Positions 38,020 through 47,095 of a DNA stretch of 64,000 nucleotides are shown here, piece after piece. The notes below the pieces were generated by a model that made no database searches, was not told the origin of the DNA, and saw only the letters and a program-made list of their open reading frames with translations. Numbering within the stretch: the first letter of the stretch is position 1; each line of letters opens with the position of its first letter. The DNA is from Cupriavidus taiwanensis LMG 19424 (lineage in GTDB: Bacteria > Pseudomonadota > Gammaproteobacteria > Burkholderiales > Burkholderiaceae): positions 1 to 64,000 of the forward strand of contig NC_010529.1 in assembly GCF_000069785.1 (NCBI RefSeq). Direction: 5' to 3'. Position numbers and translations under genes: made by a program.

Positions 38020-38971
38020 TGTTCGGTTCCTCGAAAATGTCACAGGCTTCAAAGTACTTCGCCATGAGAACCAAAGCAGCGTCGCGCCGCAGTCGATCTG
38101 CAGCGGGATTGTTGGTTTGAGGCGCAACTCGATTCAAGATAAACGCGAATCGCAGGTCACCGAGCGTAACGCCTGATTCACCTTGGTCATCCTTGACTGC
38201 AACAATGCTCTCCGCATAGAACCCAGCCAGAAAGTCACGCAGTGCTTGCTTGGTGAAATCGCTGTTTCGACTCAAATAGTCATCGATCTGCCATGTCTCG
38301 CGTTGCTTTGCTCGCAGCCAATCGCCGTTCTCGGCGAGTCCGTTGAATTCGATTTTTTCTTCGAAATCCGGTGCAATTTTTTTGCCTGTCGGAGCGCTCT
38401 GGGGCGGAGAGTTTTGAATATGCTGGATGACTTCTCCCAGGACGGTGTAGTCAAGGCCCTCCAACGAATCCCACGTCGGTAAACCGCCTACAATCATGCA
38501 GATTTGATCTTCAGGCAAGCAAATAAACTCTTGCTCCAAATGCTTGCTGAGAAAGGCTTCGCAGGCGTTAAGGCTATGGTCCGTTTTGATCGTGGCCAGA
38601 GTTTTCTCGATGTCGAAGACGGTGCCGCGATATTTATCGTTGAACACAAATACGTACTCGCGTGGGACGCAGAATGTGCCCCAGTACGGCAGCAGCTTGT
38701 CTTTGAAGTCTTCCGCTGCCTTCGCGATCGCAGCGCTCTTGCTGGCGGTAGGGTTTTCGGGCGCGAAGACTTGAAAGTACCTGCCAACAGCCTTTTCGTA
38801 GCCGTCGTTTCCGCGGTCTCGCTGGTTGCCGTACGGCTTGATTTTCAAAAATCCAGGTCGCGAATACTCCATGACCCGTCCGAACAAATGTTCGAATGCG
38901 AAGCCATCAGATCGGTGCACTTGGAGCTGGAAAAGCGTGCGGGCGAGATGCTTACGCTCGTTTGTCATCAT
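38006..38971 (-). CDS. ABC-3C effector (C-terminal ABC-3C domain, nuclease-like N-terminus)
   Basis: About 321 aa, first gene of the ABC-3C operon. The N-terminal part reads FEHLFGRVMEYSR, then GNQRDRGNDGY, then YFQVFAPEN (about residues 20-75). That spacing of Asp residues and a QVF strand suits a degraded PD-(D/E)xK nuclease fold. The C-terminal half should be the ABC-3C coupling domain. ATG at 38971 or the next codon at 38968 are both possible starts; the open frame to 39052 has no better support. No strong ribosome-binding site is seen. Confidence 0.7.
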   Translation of the reverse strand: MMTNERKHLARTLFQLQVHRSDGFAFEHLFGRVMEYSRPGFLKIKPYGNQRDRGNDGYEKAVGRYFQVFAPENPTASKSAAIAKAAEDFKDKLLPYWGTFCVPREYVFVFNDKYRGTVFDIEKTLATIKTDHSLNACEAFLSKHLEQEFICLPEDQICMIVGGLPTWDSLEGLDYTVLGEVIQHIQNSPPQSAPTGKKIAPDFEEKIEFNGLAENGDWLRAKQRETWQIDDYLSRNSDFTKQALRDFLAGFYAESIVAVKDDQGESGVTLGDLRFAFILNRVAPQTNNPAADRLRRDAALVLMAKYFEACDIFEEPNNVAS

Positions 38972-39598
38972 CAACGTCCGTCTTGAATTCCTTGTTGTTT
39001 GGAGAATTCTAACATCGCAGGCTCGAACATCTTCAGTCGCCTCGGCCGCCAACCTGGCGGCCGAGGCGACGCTAAGCAGTCAAGCCCGAGAGCGCTCAAA
39101 GTCGTGAGCTAAACGTGGTACACGAGTCACTTAAGCCGGTTTCCGCCACTTGCTTTGCCTTTCTTCGTCGCCGCGGGCTGCGGATATGATACCTGTATAA
39201 ATATACAGCAGCGGAGCTTGATGGAGCTTTCGCTATCGAGGGCTCGAGGCTACCCGCACACTGGCCACTATCCTATCCAGCTATAGCGCCTGTACCGGCC
39301 AGGCGGCCCGACCGTCACGCCGGCGCGCTCGTATAACGCGCGAGGCAAGCCCGCCGCCAAGTCCGCTAGCAGCGCCTAGTGCACATGGAGGGGCAGGTCG
39401 TTCAAGTCCTGGCCAAGGGTCGCGCGGAGCTGAAAATCGGGGGCTCTGCCGGCCATTGGAATGAGTTCGCCCTTTGTCTCTCCGGGTGATTGCCGTCATT
39501 TTTTGCTTGAAATTGGATCTCTCCAACTATCGCGAATTAAATCACGGCATCACGCGAGGCGCTGCGCTCCGCTCGCTAAATGAGCGGGTATGTATCTT
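38972..39598. other. 630-bp gap containing an orphan SOS box
   Basis: Holds the LexA-type site at 39193-39208 and a short open frame from 39221 (about 19 codons), probably the stub of a lost SOS gene. Nothing else is supported. Confidence 0.5.
39193..39208 (+). promoter_or_regulatory. LexA/SOS-box-like palindrome
   Basis: CTGTATAAATATACAG fits the LexA consensus CTGT-N8-ACAG exactly and is nearly a perfect palindrome. It lies 28 bp before an ATG at 39221 that reads MELSLSRARGYPH and stops after about 19 codons. The expected SOS gene (for example umuD/rulA type) is missing. Confidence 0.65.
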
Positions 39599-40306
39599 TC
39601 AGTCTCGTTCCGGCTTTGAGAGGCACGACTCTTCCCTCTGCCCAGCAATTTTCACCTTCATTGCCTCGATTGCCCGAGGACTCGCTCCAATTAATTCCCG
39701 TCCATTCATGCTCCATATAGACGTCGCCAACCCGTCATGTATAGCGACCCTCTCCTTGCTAACCTCTAGAGCAAATCCCGTTGTTAGCGTTTTTCCATCT
39801 GCTACCAGTTCAATGCATCGCACACGGCCACTCTGTACGGGACATCCTTCAGCCATCGCGGCCCGCTCTTCGGCGACTTGACGCATGGCAGCGAAATCTC
39901 CAAGGGCGGCTGGAACAACCAGTCCTAATGCCAACAGAAAGATGGGGCCAAACATCAGCATTGGGAACATCGTGGCACAGACCACGATGAAAGCAATAAT
40001 CTTGGCGTTGCTCCCAAATACCCGGGTTGCGCCATTCCGAAGCGCTTTGCTCTTGCTGCTCAAATAGTCAAGTGCGAGAACAAGCAGCGCTATGCCAGTC
40101 CCAAATGACATTAGGATAACCATGTACGTCCATTCCTTGCCGAAGGCTACCAGACCGTTGGTTAGCACACTAAGCGTAGCGGCAATGCCGAAATAGATGT
40201 AGTCGAGTCTATCAACGCGAAACATCTTCCAGTCGATTCCGTATACGCCCAACCGAGTATCGTGATACACGACCCCGATGTAATACGTCACGGTAGACAG
40301 AATCAA
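39599..40306 (-). CDS. Multi-pass membrane protein, unknown
   Basis: About 235 aa as framed, with four likely membrane segments: TYYIGVV preceded by LILILSTV, then LDYIYFGIAATLSVLTNGL, WTYMVILMSFGTGIALLVLAL, and IIAFIVVCATMFPMLMFGPIFLLALGL. A soluble C-terminal domain of about 90 residues follows. The start is unclear. The TTG at 40306 falls inside the first membrane segment, and the same frame continues upstream without an ATG. A GTG at 40400 in the neighbouring frame could be the true start if the CCCCC near 40330 has one C too many. I do not recognise the family. Confidence 0.6.
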   Translation of the reverse strand: MILSTVTYYIGVVYHDTRLGVYGIDWKMFRVDRLDYIYFGIAATLSVLTNGLVAFGKEWTYMVILMSFGTGIALLVLALDYLSSKSKALRNGATRVFGSNAKIIAFIVVCATMFPMLMFGPIFLLALGLVVPAALGDFAAMRQVAEERAAMAEGCPVQSGRVRCIELVADGKTLTTGFALEVSKERVAIHDGLATSIWSMNGRELIGASPRAIEAMKVKIAGQREESCLSKPERD

Positions 40307-40709
40307 GATAAGGATGGACAGCCCAGCGGGGGTACGCCAAATAGCGGTTTTCGACGCGGTCGTCGGGGACGCACCGGTCGGCCTCGGTTGCTTCGCCCAC
40401 GAAGTACTTGGGGCTTCCTATTAGCAGGATTGTGTTTCACGGTAATGCATTGGGAAGTTATTCACAGACAAACTAACGGCAGACTGCAGGGAAACTGAAT
40501 AAACCGGTGTAGCGCCATCATAAAAACGCGGCTGCCAGATGGAATGGCGGAAAAACCTTGGATGTCCGGCGTCTCGCGAAACCTATGTCACGTGTCATGC
40601 TGAACAAGACGCTTCCTCATGTCGCCAAGTCGTTTTGGCTTATCCCCTATACAGCGACATCGGGTGATCCCAGTTGGGGCGCAGGGCTCGGGATGGCCTG
40701 GATCCGACC

Positions 40710-41077
40710 GGCGTCGGTTTGCACAATATTGTTCCTGCTGGTCGCCCGCCAGGTGGCCGTTTCCGAGGCGCCGGGAACAATTTTATGCCAAGGAATTTTG
40801 CTGAAGATTGTTCCTCCGGCCGACGTTTTGAGTAATTTTGTTCCTTTGCCAACGGCTCGATCCGTTGCTGGCGGCGCACTACGGCTTGCGGAGCCGGGAA
40901 CGGTTGCCGTCAGGGGGTGCCGCGCGATCACGGTGCCAAGTCGGGGCCACGCGGACGGGGTGGGAGGGGGCTACCGCCATGCTCTGGCCGCCTCGCAGTC
41001 GCGCCCATTAGCCGGGCCCATGGGGCCAGGCACAAAATTCTGCAAAATCCGGGAACAATATTCTGCAAACCGACGCT
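40710..41077. repeat. Cluster of short GGAACAATATT repeats in both directions
   Basis: The arm at 40710-40737 and the reverse complement of 41050-41077 agree at 25 of 28 positions. Related but weaker copies occur around 40775-40812, 40830-40845 and 41030-41050. The core is GGAACAATATTCTGCAAA. Such clustered direct and inverted copies look like recombinase binding sites or the end of a mobile element. No gene is supported between them. Confidence 0.65.
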
Positions 41078-41189
41078 GGCGGTTCCGCTTGCTTCACAAG
41101 CAGAGCCAATTTGACATAACGCCAGATCGGCGTTTTTTTGCTGTGGGCTGGAGTGTTATGTTTGGTTGAGAGGCCAGCCGGCTGCGGTC

Positions 41190-41345
41190 GCAGCCAGTCG
41201 CTCAGTCCGCCGTCGGCGCTCTGTCCCTGGAGGCAGGCGCCAAGTCGAAATGGCCGCGGCATACATGGCATTGCACGCCCAAACCTCTTCCCCGTGCTTA
41301 TAGAAGACGACCCATTTGCCGTCGCTGACGCAATGCGCGCCGGGG
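41190..41345 (-). pseudogene. Remnant of a small unknown gene (copy 1)
   Basis: Minus-strand reading SDGKWVVFYKHGEEVWACNAMYAA matches a second copy at 46860-47000. Here the reading breaks after MYAA: one missing C in GCGGCCCATTTC would restore HFDLAPAS and a stop. The upstream part of the gene is not recognisable. Related sequence in both copies extends over about 200 bp. Confidence 0.6.
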
Positions 41346-41593
41346 AAGACTTCGGCATGGCCGTTCGGACTGTCCAGCGGAAAGGGCGCGTGCGGCGTGG
41401 CCCAGTAATTGCCACGCGGTAGGGGCGCGATCGTCTTTGGCATGCAGGCCCGATGTGGTGTCACGGGCGGCGCGGTCCCGCCTTCGTATGGCGAAATGGG
41501 GCCGCTTGTCAATCCTGCAACGGGCGTAGCATCACGCCGCGACATCCTGGTGTAGTCTCGCCACCCAACTACTCCTGCTATCCGGCAATTTCC

Positions 41594-41839
41594 ATGACGC
41601 GACATCTTCAATTCTTGGCCCGGGCCTTCTGCGTCGGTGTCATCATTGTGATCGTCGCCATTGTCTCCCGGCAAGTCTATCTGCGCAGCGCCGCAGAGGC
41701 TGACGTAGCCGATGCGGATGAGGAACCCGCAACAATGATGTTGATTCGCTGCGAGACGATGCACGATCGTCTGCAGAATGAGCACAGTTTGGCTGTAGAG
41801 GCTGACTCGCGGCCGCGTGCTCGTTGTCGAGAGTCCTGA
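41594..41839 (+). CDS. Small single-pass membrane protein (tentative)
   Basis: 81 aa starting at ATG 41594, with one clear membrane segment (FCVGVIIVIVAIVSRQVYL) and a charged tail. There is no good ribosome-binding site and no family recognised. It sits among remnants, so it may be chance. Confidence 0.3.
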   Translation: MTRHLQFLARAFCVGVIIVIVAIVSRQVYLRSAAEADVADADEEPATMMLIRCETMHDRLQNEHSLAVEADSRPRARCRES

Positions 41840-42136
41840 GCTGGCGAACGCTCTCCAATACTGGGACGCTGGTGGGCTCGGATAGTTTCGTGATCGTGAA
41901 ACTATGAAAGAGGGGAAGGGGTACCGAGTGGTGCAATTGAATTGGATGCGAAGAGATTGGCGTATTTTGAAACGCAAGCCATGGGGACTTTTGATGCTAC
42001 CGGCCATCTGCAGAATAATGAGCCAATAGGGACTAATGACGCCTCGCGCCCGGCACATCGTCCATTCGGTGCGCACGCGAACTGACGAGCTCCTAGAGTC
42101 GACCCCAAAATGGCCAGATAACCGGGGTAGGCCGCC

Positions 42137-42382
42137 ATGCGAGCAAGTGCCGTGCGACGTCATCTGGAGCGCCTCGGCATCGCTTGCCGCGGGGTCACTA
42201 CCCATCCAGAGCTCGCTGGTGTGGTCGTCAATAATCAAGACCTGCACGTCTGCATATTCCCTGACGGATGGATGCGTCTTGGGGAGTGGGTCGCACCAGG
42301 TCGCTTTCGTTTTGCCCCAGCGACTCGGTCGGTAGACGTGCTGGCCTGGCAGATTCGCCAACGGCTCGTCGCCAGGCCATGA
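42137..42382 (+). CDS. Small hypothetical protein
   Basis: 81 aa with natural composition (for example GIACRGVTTHPELAGVVVNNQ, FPDGWMRLGEWV). A GGGGTAGG sequence precedes the ATG. I do not recognise it and see no partner gene. Confidence 0.45.
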   Translation: MRASAVRRHLERLGIACRGVTTHPELAGVVVNNQDLHVCIFPDGWMRLGEWVAPGRFRFAPATRSVDVLAWQIRQRLVARP

Positions 42383-42709
42383 CTCTGTAGTTCTGCCGCT
42401 TCGGTTTTCTGGGCTGAGCGCAGGGCAGCGCCTCGGCCGCCAGATCAATCGTCTCTTGCCGTTTAGGGTTGTTCGATGCCTGCCGTCATCCGCAGGAATG
42501 TGAGTGTGCCACCGCGCGTTGCTGGCAGGCGTCGAACAAGCCTAAACGGACACGGCCCCCGCGAGCAAATCGCCGGCTGGCCACCGGTCGCTCGACTTTG
42601 GGCGGCGACGACCAGCCAGCCTCACCCGACTCGCCCGAGCAATTCGGGCGGCCCGCCACTCGAAAGACAAGGTACATGCAGCTATAAACTGCGAGAAAGC
42701 GCTTTGCCC

Positions 42710-43510
42710 TTATCTCCCGTGGCACTTCTTGAACTTCTTGCCGCTGCCGCAAGGGCACGGGTCGTTGCGACCGGGCTGGTCGCCCTTCACCACGGCCTCC
42801 ACGCGCGGGCCCAGGCTCTTCCAGATCTGGCGCAGGTCGTAGACAGCCCAGATCGCCTCGCCGAAGGTTTCCACGCGCGCCAGGCTGGTGCTGGGCGGGC
42901 CATCCTCACTGTACATGCAGACCTCGGGTTGGCCGGTGTCGTCCTCGGTCAGAGCGACGATGCCGTCGAGCGCGTCGTCCAGCCACTGAGCAGCCTCCTT
43001 GTCGCGCGGGGTGGCCCATTCCTCGGGCCAGTTCTCCACCACGAACATGAACCCCAGCGCCCACACCTGGCCAAACGACGGGATTTCCCGCCCGTCCATC
43101 TCGGCACGCTCTTCCTGGGGCAGGCTCAAGATGGCGCCGCGCATGTCCATGGCCTCGGGCTGGAAGGTGCGTTCGTCCTCCAGCGTCTCCACGGGCTGGT
43201 CGAGCTGGTGCTCCACCTCGTTCCATCGGCGCTGCCACAGCTCCATGAAGCGGGCCTGCTGGGCCGCATCATGGAACGCGGGTAGCAACGGCAACGGGCT
43301 GCCCTCGGCCACGTCGAGCGCCGCGCCGTCGCCCAGCAGCATGGGCAGGTAGTCGGAAGCGGGGATGCAGCGGCGCGTGCAGACCAGGGCCGTGAGAAAG
43401 CCGTCGCAGAACTCCCATTGCGGGATTTCCTCAGCGCGCTGGCGCAGGTCGTCCAGCAGATCGTCAAGCTCCTGGAGTTCGTCGGGCGTCAGGGCGGTGG
43501 CTTCGGTCAT
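42710..43510 (-). CDS. UPF0149 family protein with SEC-C zinc motif (YecA-like)
   Basis: 266 aa. The N-terminal UPF0149 domain includes [12 protein letters not shown] (about residues 36-47) and [20 protein letters not shown]. The C-terminus ends in the SEC-C zinc-binding motif [18 protein letters not shown]. Family members are YecA-like and the tail resembles that of SecA; their role is poorly defined. The start at 43510 ([11 protein letters not shown]) is preferred; the open frame to 43900 has no family content. It looks like a chromosomal housekeeping gene rather than defence cargo. Confidence 0.88.
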   Translation of the reverse strand: MTEATALTPDELQELDDLLDDLRQRAEEIPQWEFCDGFLTALVCTRRCIPASDYLPMLLGDGAALDVAEGSPLPLLPAFHDAAQQARFMELWQRRWNEVEHQLDQPVETLEDERTFQPEAMDMRGAILSLPQEERAEMDGREIPSFGQVWALGFMFVVENWPEEWATPRDKEAAQWLDDALDGIVALTEDDTGQPEVCMYSEDGPPSTSLARVETFGEAIWAVYDLRQIWKSLGPRVEAVVKGDQPGRNDPCPCGSGKKFKKCHGR

Positions 43511-43984
43511 AGGGTGGGTTCTCGCGGTGCGGGGCGGGGATGCGCTGGACGCATCGCTGCGAAGTATAGCGCCGCCCCATTGCAGAAGTGCGGCGTACAA
43601 CTTGCAAGACCGTGACGTTCGGTACCGCGCGCCAAGCCGGGTGCACCCCCGCGACCGTTCGCCGGAGCGGCGGCCGCTCCCGAGTGGCTCCTTTTGGCCG
43701 GGTACGGTCCGACGCCGAGCAAAACTGAGCGGCTTCCTGGGCCGGCCCGCGTAGGGCAGAGGACGACCCTTCAGCGACATCCGCGATCCTGAACTCGTCG
43801 CCTCAAAGCAGTCAGTCGGACCCGTGCAGACCCGCCCGAAGGGGGCTCCGCAGGAGGAACACATAGGCAGACGACCGTTTGGTTGATTGAGCGTTAGCAT
43901 CCAGCCGTCGCACTTTGACGCTGGCGATCAGTCGCTCGGAGGCTTGATCTCGTCGGTAGCCTCACACGTGTCATAGAACATTCC
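43511..43984. other. 475-bp gap
   Basis: No gene or clear regulatory structure. It must hold the promoter of the UPF0149 gene. Confidence 0.4.
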
Positions 43985-44992
43985 CTAAGACAGATGTTTG
44001 TGGAGGAAGGCGGCGACATTCTTTACCGCATAGTCGATCTGCGCCGGTTGATCGTAATAGTCGAAATGGGTGCCGTCCCCCCACGCCAATTCCTTCACTG
44101 CCCCCAGGAGCGAGTAGAACTTCTTGGCCTGCTCAGGGAAGGCGCATCCGTCGGAGTGAACCATAATCGTCGGAACTTTGATGGCCGACGCCTTGCTCAC
44201 CGGATCGAAATCCAACCACGGCCCGTGCGACATCACGGCGAACTCGTTCTTCCACTCTGGAACGCCGCCGCGCGCCTTGTTGAAGTAGTAGTCGTAATTT
44301 CCCTTCGGGTTGTAATTCAGGGCGCTCGGATCATCCACGCTGTAGGTCGGCACCGTCACCTGCTCGCCGCTCCGCTCGAATCTCAGCTTCGCCTCCGCTC
44401 CCGCCGCGCGACGCCGCGCAATTTCCGCCGCGCCGACAAGACGTTCGTTTAACTCGGGGTCTGGAAGGAATGCAGCGACCGTCGCAAACGCCTTGACGCG
44501 CTCATCGGCAGCGACGAGGTAAGCGCCGTTTCCGCCTGATGTGCACACTCCGACCATCCCGATAGCCTTCGTATAAGGCAAGGCAGTTAGATACGAGACG
44601 GCGGCTTTCAGATCGCTCAATTTTGCGGCGGGAGACTCCAATTGCCGAGGCTGCCCTTCGCTTTCGCCATAGTGACTGTAGTCGATCACAAGCGCCACGA
44701 ACCCGTTCTCCGCGAGCGTGCGCCCGTAAGCGCCCGCCATCTGCTCTTTAACCGAACTTAGAGAGCCCGCCACGACGACCGCCGGGTAGCGGCCGCTCTC
44801 GTTCAAGTTCTCGGGCTCGAACAGGTTTCCCGCCAGCGTCAAGCCATCTCGCTTGAAACTCACTTTACGCATCATCATGCTTCCTTCCAAGTTGTGTGGA
44901 TTCCGTCGGGCCGGCGACGTGCAGCCCGCGACGAGTCCGGCGACGCCTAGGGCCGCGACCGCGAGAAAATCGCGTCGGGTTGGTACATTCAT
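43985..44992 (-). CDS. Exported alpha/beta hydrolase
   Basis: 335 aa with a Tat-like signal (RRDFLAVAALGVAGLVAGC), which also offers a lipobox Cys near residue 24. The hydrolase core resembles the YcjY/COG1073 group: PAVVVAGSLSSVKEQMAG, DYSHYGESEG, and the elbow GVCTSGGNGAYL near 171-182. In that elbow Cys or Ser would be the nucleophile. The catalytic His is probably in GDGTHFDYYD near 312-321. It follows the TetR gene by 51 bp on the same strand and is probably repressed by it. Confidence 0.85.
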   Translation of the reverse strand: MNVPTRRDFLAVAALGVAGLVAGCTSPARRNPHNLEGSMMMRKVSFKRDGLTLAGNLFEPENLNESGRYPAVVVAGSLSSVKEQMAGAYGRTLAENGFVALVIDYSHYGESEGQPRQLESPAAKLSDLKAAVSYLTALPYTKAIGMVGVCTSGGNGAYLVAADERVKAFATVAAFLPDPELNERLVGAAEIARRRAAGAEAKLRFERSGEQVTVPTYSVDDPSALNYNPKGNYDYYFNKARGGVPEWKNEFAVMSHGPWLDFDPVSKASAIKVPTIMVHSDGCAFPEQAKKFYSLLGAVKELAWGDGTHFDYYDQPAQIDYAVKNVAAFLHKHLS

Positions 44993-45043
44993 CTTCGTTC
45001 CTTCTTCAATTGGGTCGAAAAACGGCGGGGCGCTCGTTAGAAA

Positions 45044-45613
45044 TCAGCCCGTCGCGATGGCGCGCCAGAATGCTGAGAAGCCGTCGGCGCAAGCGGTTTT
45101 GGCGAGCTTGGGCTCCGCGGCGATCGAATCGATAGTGGCCTCGGCCATCGCAACCATCAGCGCGCCGACGAATGCCGGGGGCTGCTTGCGCAGCGCCCCC
45201 AGCGACCTGGCCTTTATCAATAGGCCGCTGACGACTTGGAAGCTTTCCGCGGCCGACGCCCGCGTTGTGGGGGTGATTCGGTCGGAGACTTTGAGCTTCG
45301 CCATCGCTTGGCGCTGCGCTGGATGCGCCAGCCCCCAGCTCACGTAGGCGGACCAAAACTGCCCAAGACTTTCGCGCAAATCCTTAGAGCCCGGCGGTTC
45401 CGAATAAGCCAGTCGCAGCTGGCTTTTGAGGTCCAGATACAGCTGATTGGCCAGCTCGTCCTTGCTCCCAAAGTAGATGAAGATGGTCCCCTCGGCCACG
45501 CCGGCTGCCCTCGCGATGCGAGCTGTGGAGGCGGATAGTCCTTCCTCTGCGATCAGCCGAGTGGCCGCCTCGAGGATCGTTTGGCGCTTGTCTGCACTGA
45601 GAGGGCGGGCCAT
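45044..45613 (-). CDS. TetR/AcrR family transcriptional regulator
   Basis: 189 aa. The N-terminal helix-turn-helix is GLSASTARIARAAGVAEGTIFIYFGSK (about residues 24-50), with the usual YF.SK ending. The C-terminal ligand domain is all-helical. The start at 45613 (MARPLSADKR) is chosen over one three codons upstream. A 14-bp palindrome lies 14 bp upstream and is the likely operator. It precedes the hydrolase gene in one operon, so it probably controls both. Confidence 0.92.
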   Translation of the reverse strand: MARPLSADKRQTILEAATRLIAEEGLSASTARIARAAGVAEGTIFIYFGSKDELANQLYLDLKSQLRLAYSEPPGSKDLRESLGQFWSAYVSWGLAHPAQRQAMAKLKVSDRITPTTRASAAESFQVVSGLLIKARSLGALRKQPPAFVGALMVAMAEATIDSIAAEPKLAKTACADGFSAFWRAIATG

Positions 45614-45626
45614 AAAGAGCAATGAG

Positions 45627-45640
45627 TGAGTGAACGCTCA
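45627..45640. promoter_or_regulatory. Likely TetR operator
   Basis: TGAGTGAACGCTCA is a near-perfect 14-bp palindrome of the TGAnyGnnCrnTCA type bound by many TetR regulators. It sits just upstream of the regulator's start, which suggests autorepression. Confidence 0.75.
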
Positions 45641-45988
45641 TTCTATCGAACGGAGGACATTCGTCAACCGACGGACCGACCGACAGGGTTGTAGGTCAGT
45701 GCCGGGGAGTCGACAGTCGCCAAGGGCAGCTAATGGCCGGCTACTGCCATTGCACTTGACGTCGTCACATGCTTGATGCGGGCGGAGGGAGGCTCGGCCG
45801 GCGTTGCGGCGGCAGGGCAATAAGGTCCGATAACGAACTGCTTATCGGGCCGAAGGGTGATACAGGCGAATATCCCGAAAACTGCTGGACTTACTGTTTG
45901 GGGCCCGCGGGCACCTTTGTCGCTCGGGTCCTTGCTGACGGTACCCGAGCGTGATCGAACAGCTGTGTTAGGAGCCGGATTTTAGGGC
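45641..45988. other. 350-bp gap
   Basis: No gene supported; a short plus-strand frame at 45769-45954 has no family or ribosome-binding site. Confidence 0.4.
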
Positions 45989-46258
45989 TTACTTGTCGCC
46001 ATAATGAAGCCGACAAGCGATAATGGTCAGTTCATCGTCGTTGGCGAAATACACCAAGCGGTTGCTGTCGTCGATTCGCCGCGACCAGTAGCCCGACAGG
46101 TTGCCTTTCAGCGGCTCGGGCTTGCCGAGCCCGTCGAACGGTTCGCGTTGGGCGTCCTGGATTAGGGCGTTGATGCGCTTGAGCGTTTTCCTGTCTTGGC
46201 CCTGCCAATAGACATAGTCTTCCCAGGCATCTGGCATAAAGGTCAACCGGCGCGTCAT
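45989..46258 (-). CDS. yoeB: Toxin YoeB (RelE-superfamily mRNA interferase)
   Basis: 89 aa, the normal length for YoeB/Txe ribosome-dependent RNases. Key residues are visible: Glu in KPEPLKG near 48, Arg in [12 protein letters not shown], and His-Tyr in CRLHYGDK at the C-terminus. The ATG overlaps the stop codon of the antitoxin gene by ATGA, so toxin is made after antitoxin. It should be held inactive by YefM. Confidence 0.95.
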   Translation of the reverse strand: MTRRLTFMPDAWEDYVYWQGQDRKTLKRINALIQDAQREPFDGLGKPEPLKGNLSGYWSRRIDDSNRLVYFANDDELTIIACRLHYGDK

Positions 46259-46518
46259 TCAGCGTCCGGGTCGATCAGGTCGTGCTTCTCGGCCATGCCA
46301 GCGCGATGCTGCTGAATAGAACGCAGCAGGCGCGCGGCGTTAGCCGGCGAGCTAAGCAAATGCATCGTTTCCATCCAACTGTCGTACTGGTCTTGCGACA
46401 TGATGACCACGTTCGGCGCGTCGCGGCGTGTGATGAGCACAGCGTCGTGGTCGTCGATGGCCTGGTCCATGACTGCCTTTAGGTTGCTGCGGGCGTCGGA
46501 GAAATGGATGGTACGCAT
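46255..46518 (-). CDS. yefM: Antitoxin YefM (Phd/YefM family)
   Basis: 87 aa. The N-terminal Phd fold ([20 protein letters not shown], then [20 protein letters not shown]) binds DNA and dimerises; the C-terminal tail should wrap YoeB. An excellent TAAGGAGG ribosome-binding site lies 6-8 bp upstream. It forms an operon with yoeB and should repress it through the palindrome just upstream. Confidence 0.95.
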   Translation of the reverse strand: MRTIHFSDARSNLKAVMDQAIDDHDAVLITRRDAPNVVIMSQDQYDSWMETMHLLSSPANAARLLRSIQQHRAGMAEKHDLIDPDAE

Positions 46519-46547
46519 ACCGACCTCCTTAGATTACTAGTACTATA

Positions 46548-46559
46548 ACTTGTACAAGT
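46548..46559. promoter_or_regulatory. yefM-yoeB operator
   Basis: ACTTGTACAAGT, a perfect 12-bp palindrome with the TGTACA core known from the E. coli yefM operator. It lies 30 bp before the yefM start, inside an AT-rich promoter-like stretch. Confidence 0.8.
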
Positions 46560-47095
46560 ATAGCAAATCTACGTGCTGAAGGGGCTGACGCCTGGCGTGC
46601 AAGAGGCACTTGGCCAGAAACGTCATAGCGTCGGAAGGAGCGCAATGCATCGAACTCGCCACATAAGGTGCAATATGGTAGGTGAGCTTTGATAATTATG
46701 GTGCACATTTCGCCAAAAGCGCGTCCTGCGAATGGAACGGTCTGCGCAGGCCTTCACCGCTTGCTGCGTGCAATCTTTAAACATAAGGCACGAAGAGCGA
46801 AATTTTGCTGATTACCGGGGCGTTATGTTTGGAGGTGAAGAGCAGGGTGTCTGCCGGCGGCACCCGCATCTCAGCCGGTGGTCGGCGTGCAGGCGTTGGA
46901 TACGGCAGAAAAATCGAAATGCGCAGCGGCATACAGGGCATTGCACGCCCAGACTTCCTCGCCGTTCTTGTAGAAAGTGACCCACTTGCCGTCGCTGATT
47001 GGGAGGATGTCAATGTACGGACTATCATCACGTTTGCTGATTTCTGGCCCCTGCTACTAGGCCGGAAGTGTTCTGAAGAATTGCCCAGGTTGCCT
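46560..47095. other. 535-bp gap with the second remnant copy
   Basis: Holds the copy 2 remnant (listed separately). The open frame of the next gene extends back through it to 46805, but that part reads as antisense of the remnant, so it is not counted as coding. Confidence 0.5.
46860..47000 (-). pseudogene. Remnant of a small unknown gene (copy 2)
   Basis: Minus-strand reading SDGKWVTFYKNGEEVWACNA, then YAAAHFDFSA, then a stop near 46876. This is the same gene as the remnant at 41190-41345, here with the frame intact at its end. The 5' part is not recognisable. Confidence 0.6.

Noticed and set aside
40558..41169. 203-codon plus-strand frame
   Set aside because: Runs through the GGAACAATATT repeat cluster; no ribosome-binding site or family.
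41156..42448. 430-codon minus-strand frame
   Set aside because: Patchy composition; contains one end of a decayed gene and no other recognisable domain. It overlaps two small plus-strand candidates.
42476..43285. 269-codon plus-strand frame
   Set aside because: Exact antisense of the UPF0149 gene, which has a clear SEC-C motif.
46805..47095. N-terminal extension of the XPB-like protein to 46805
   Set aside because: This stretch is antisense to a remnant that has its own coding sense and a second copy at 41190-41345.
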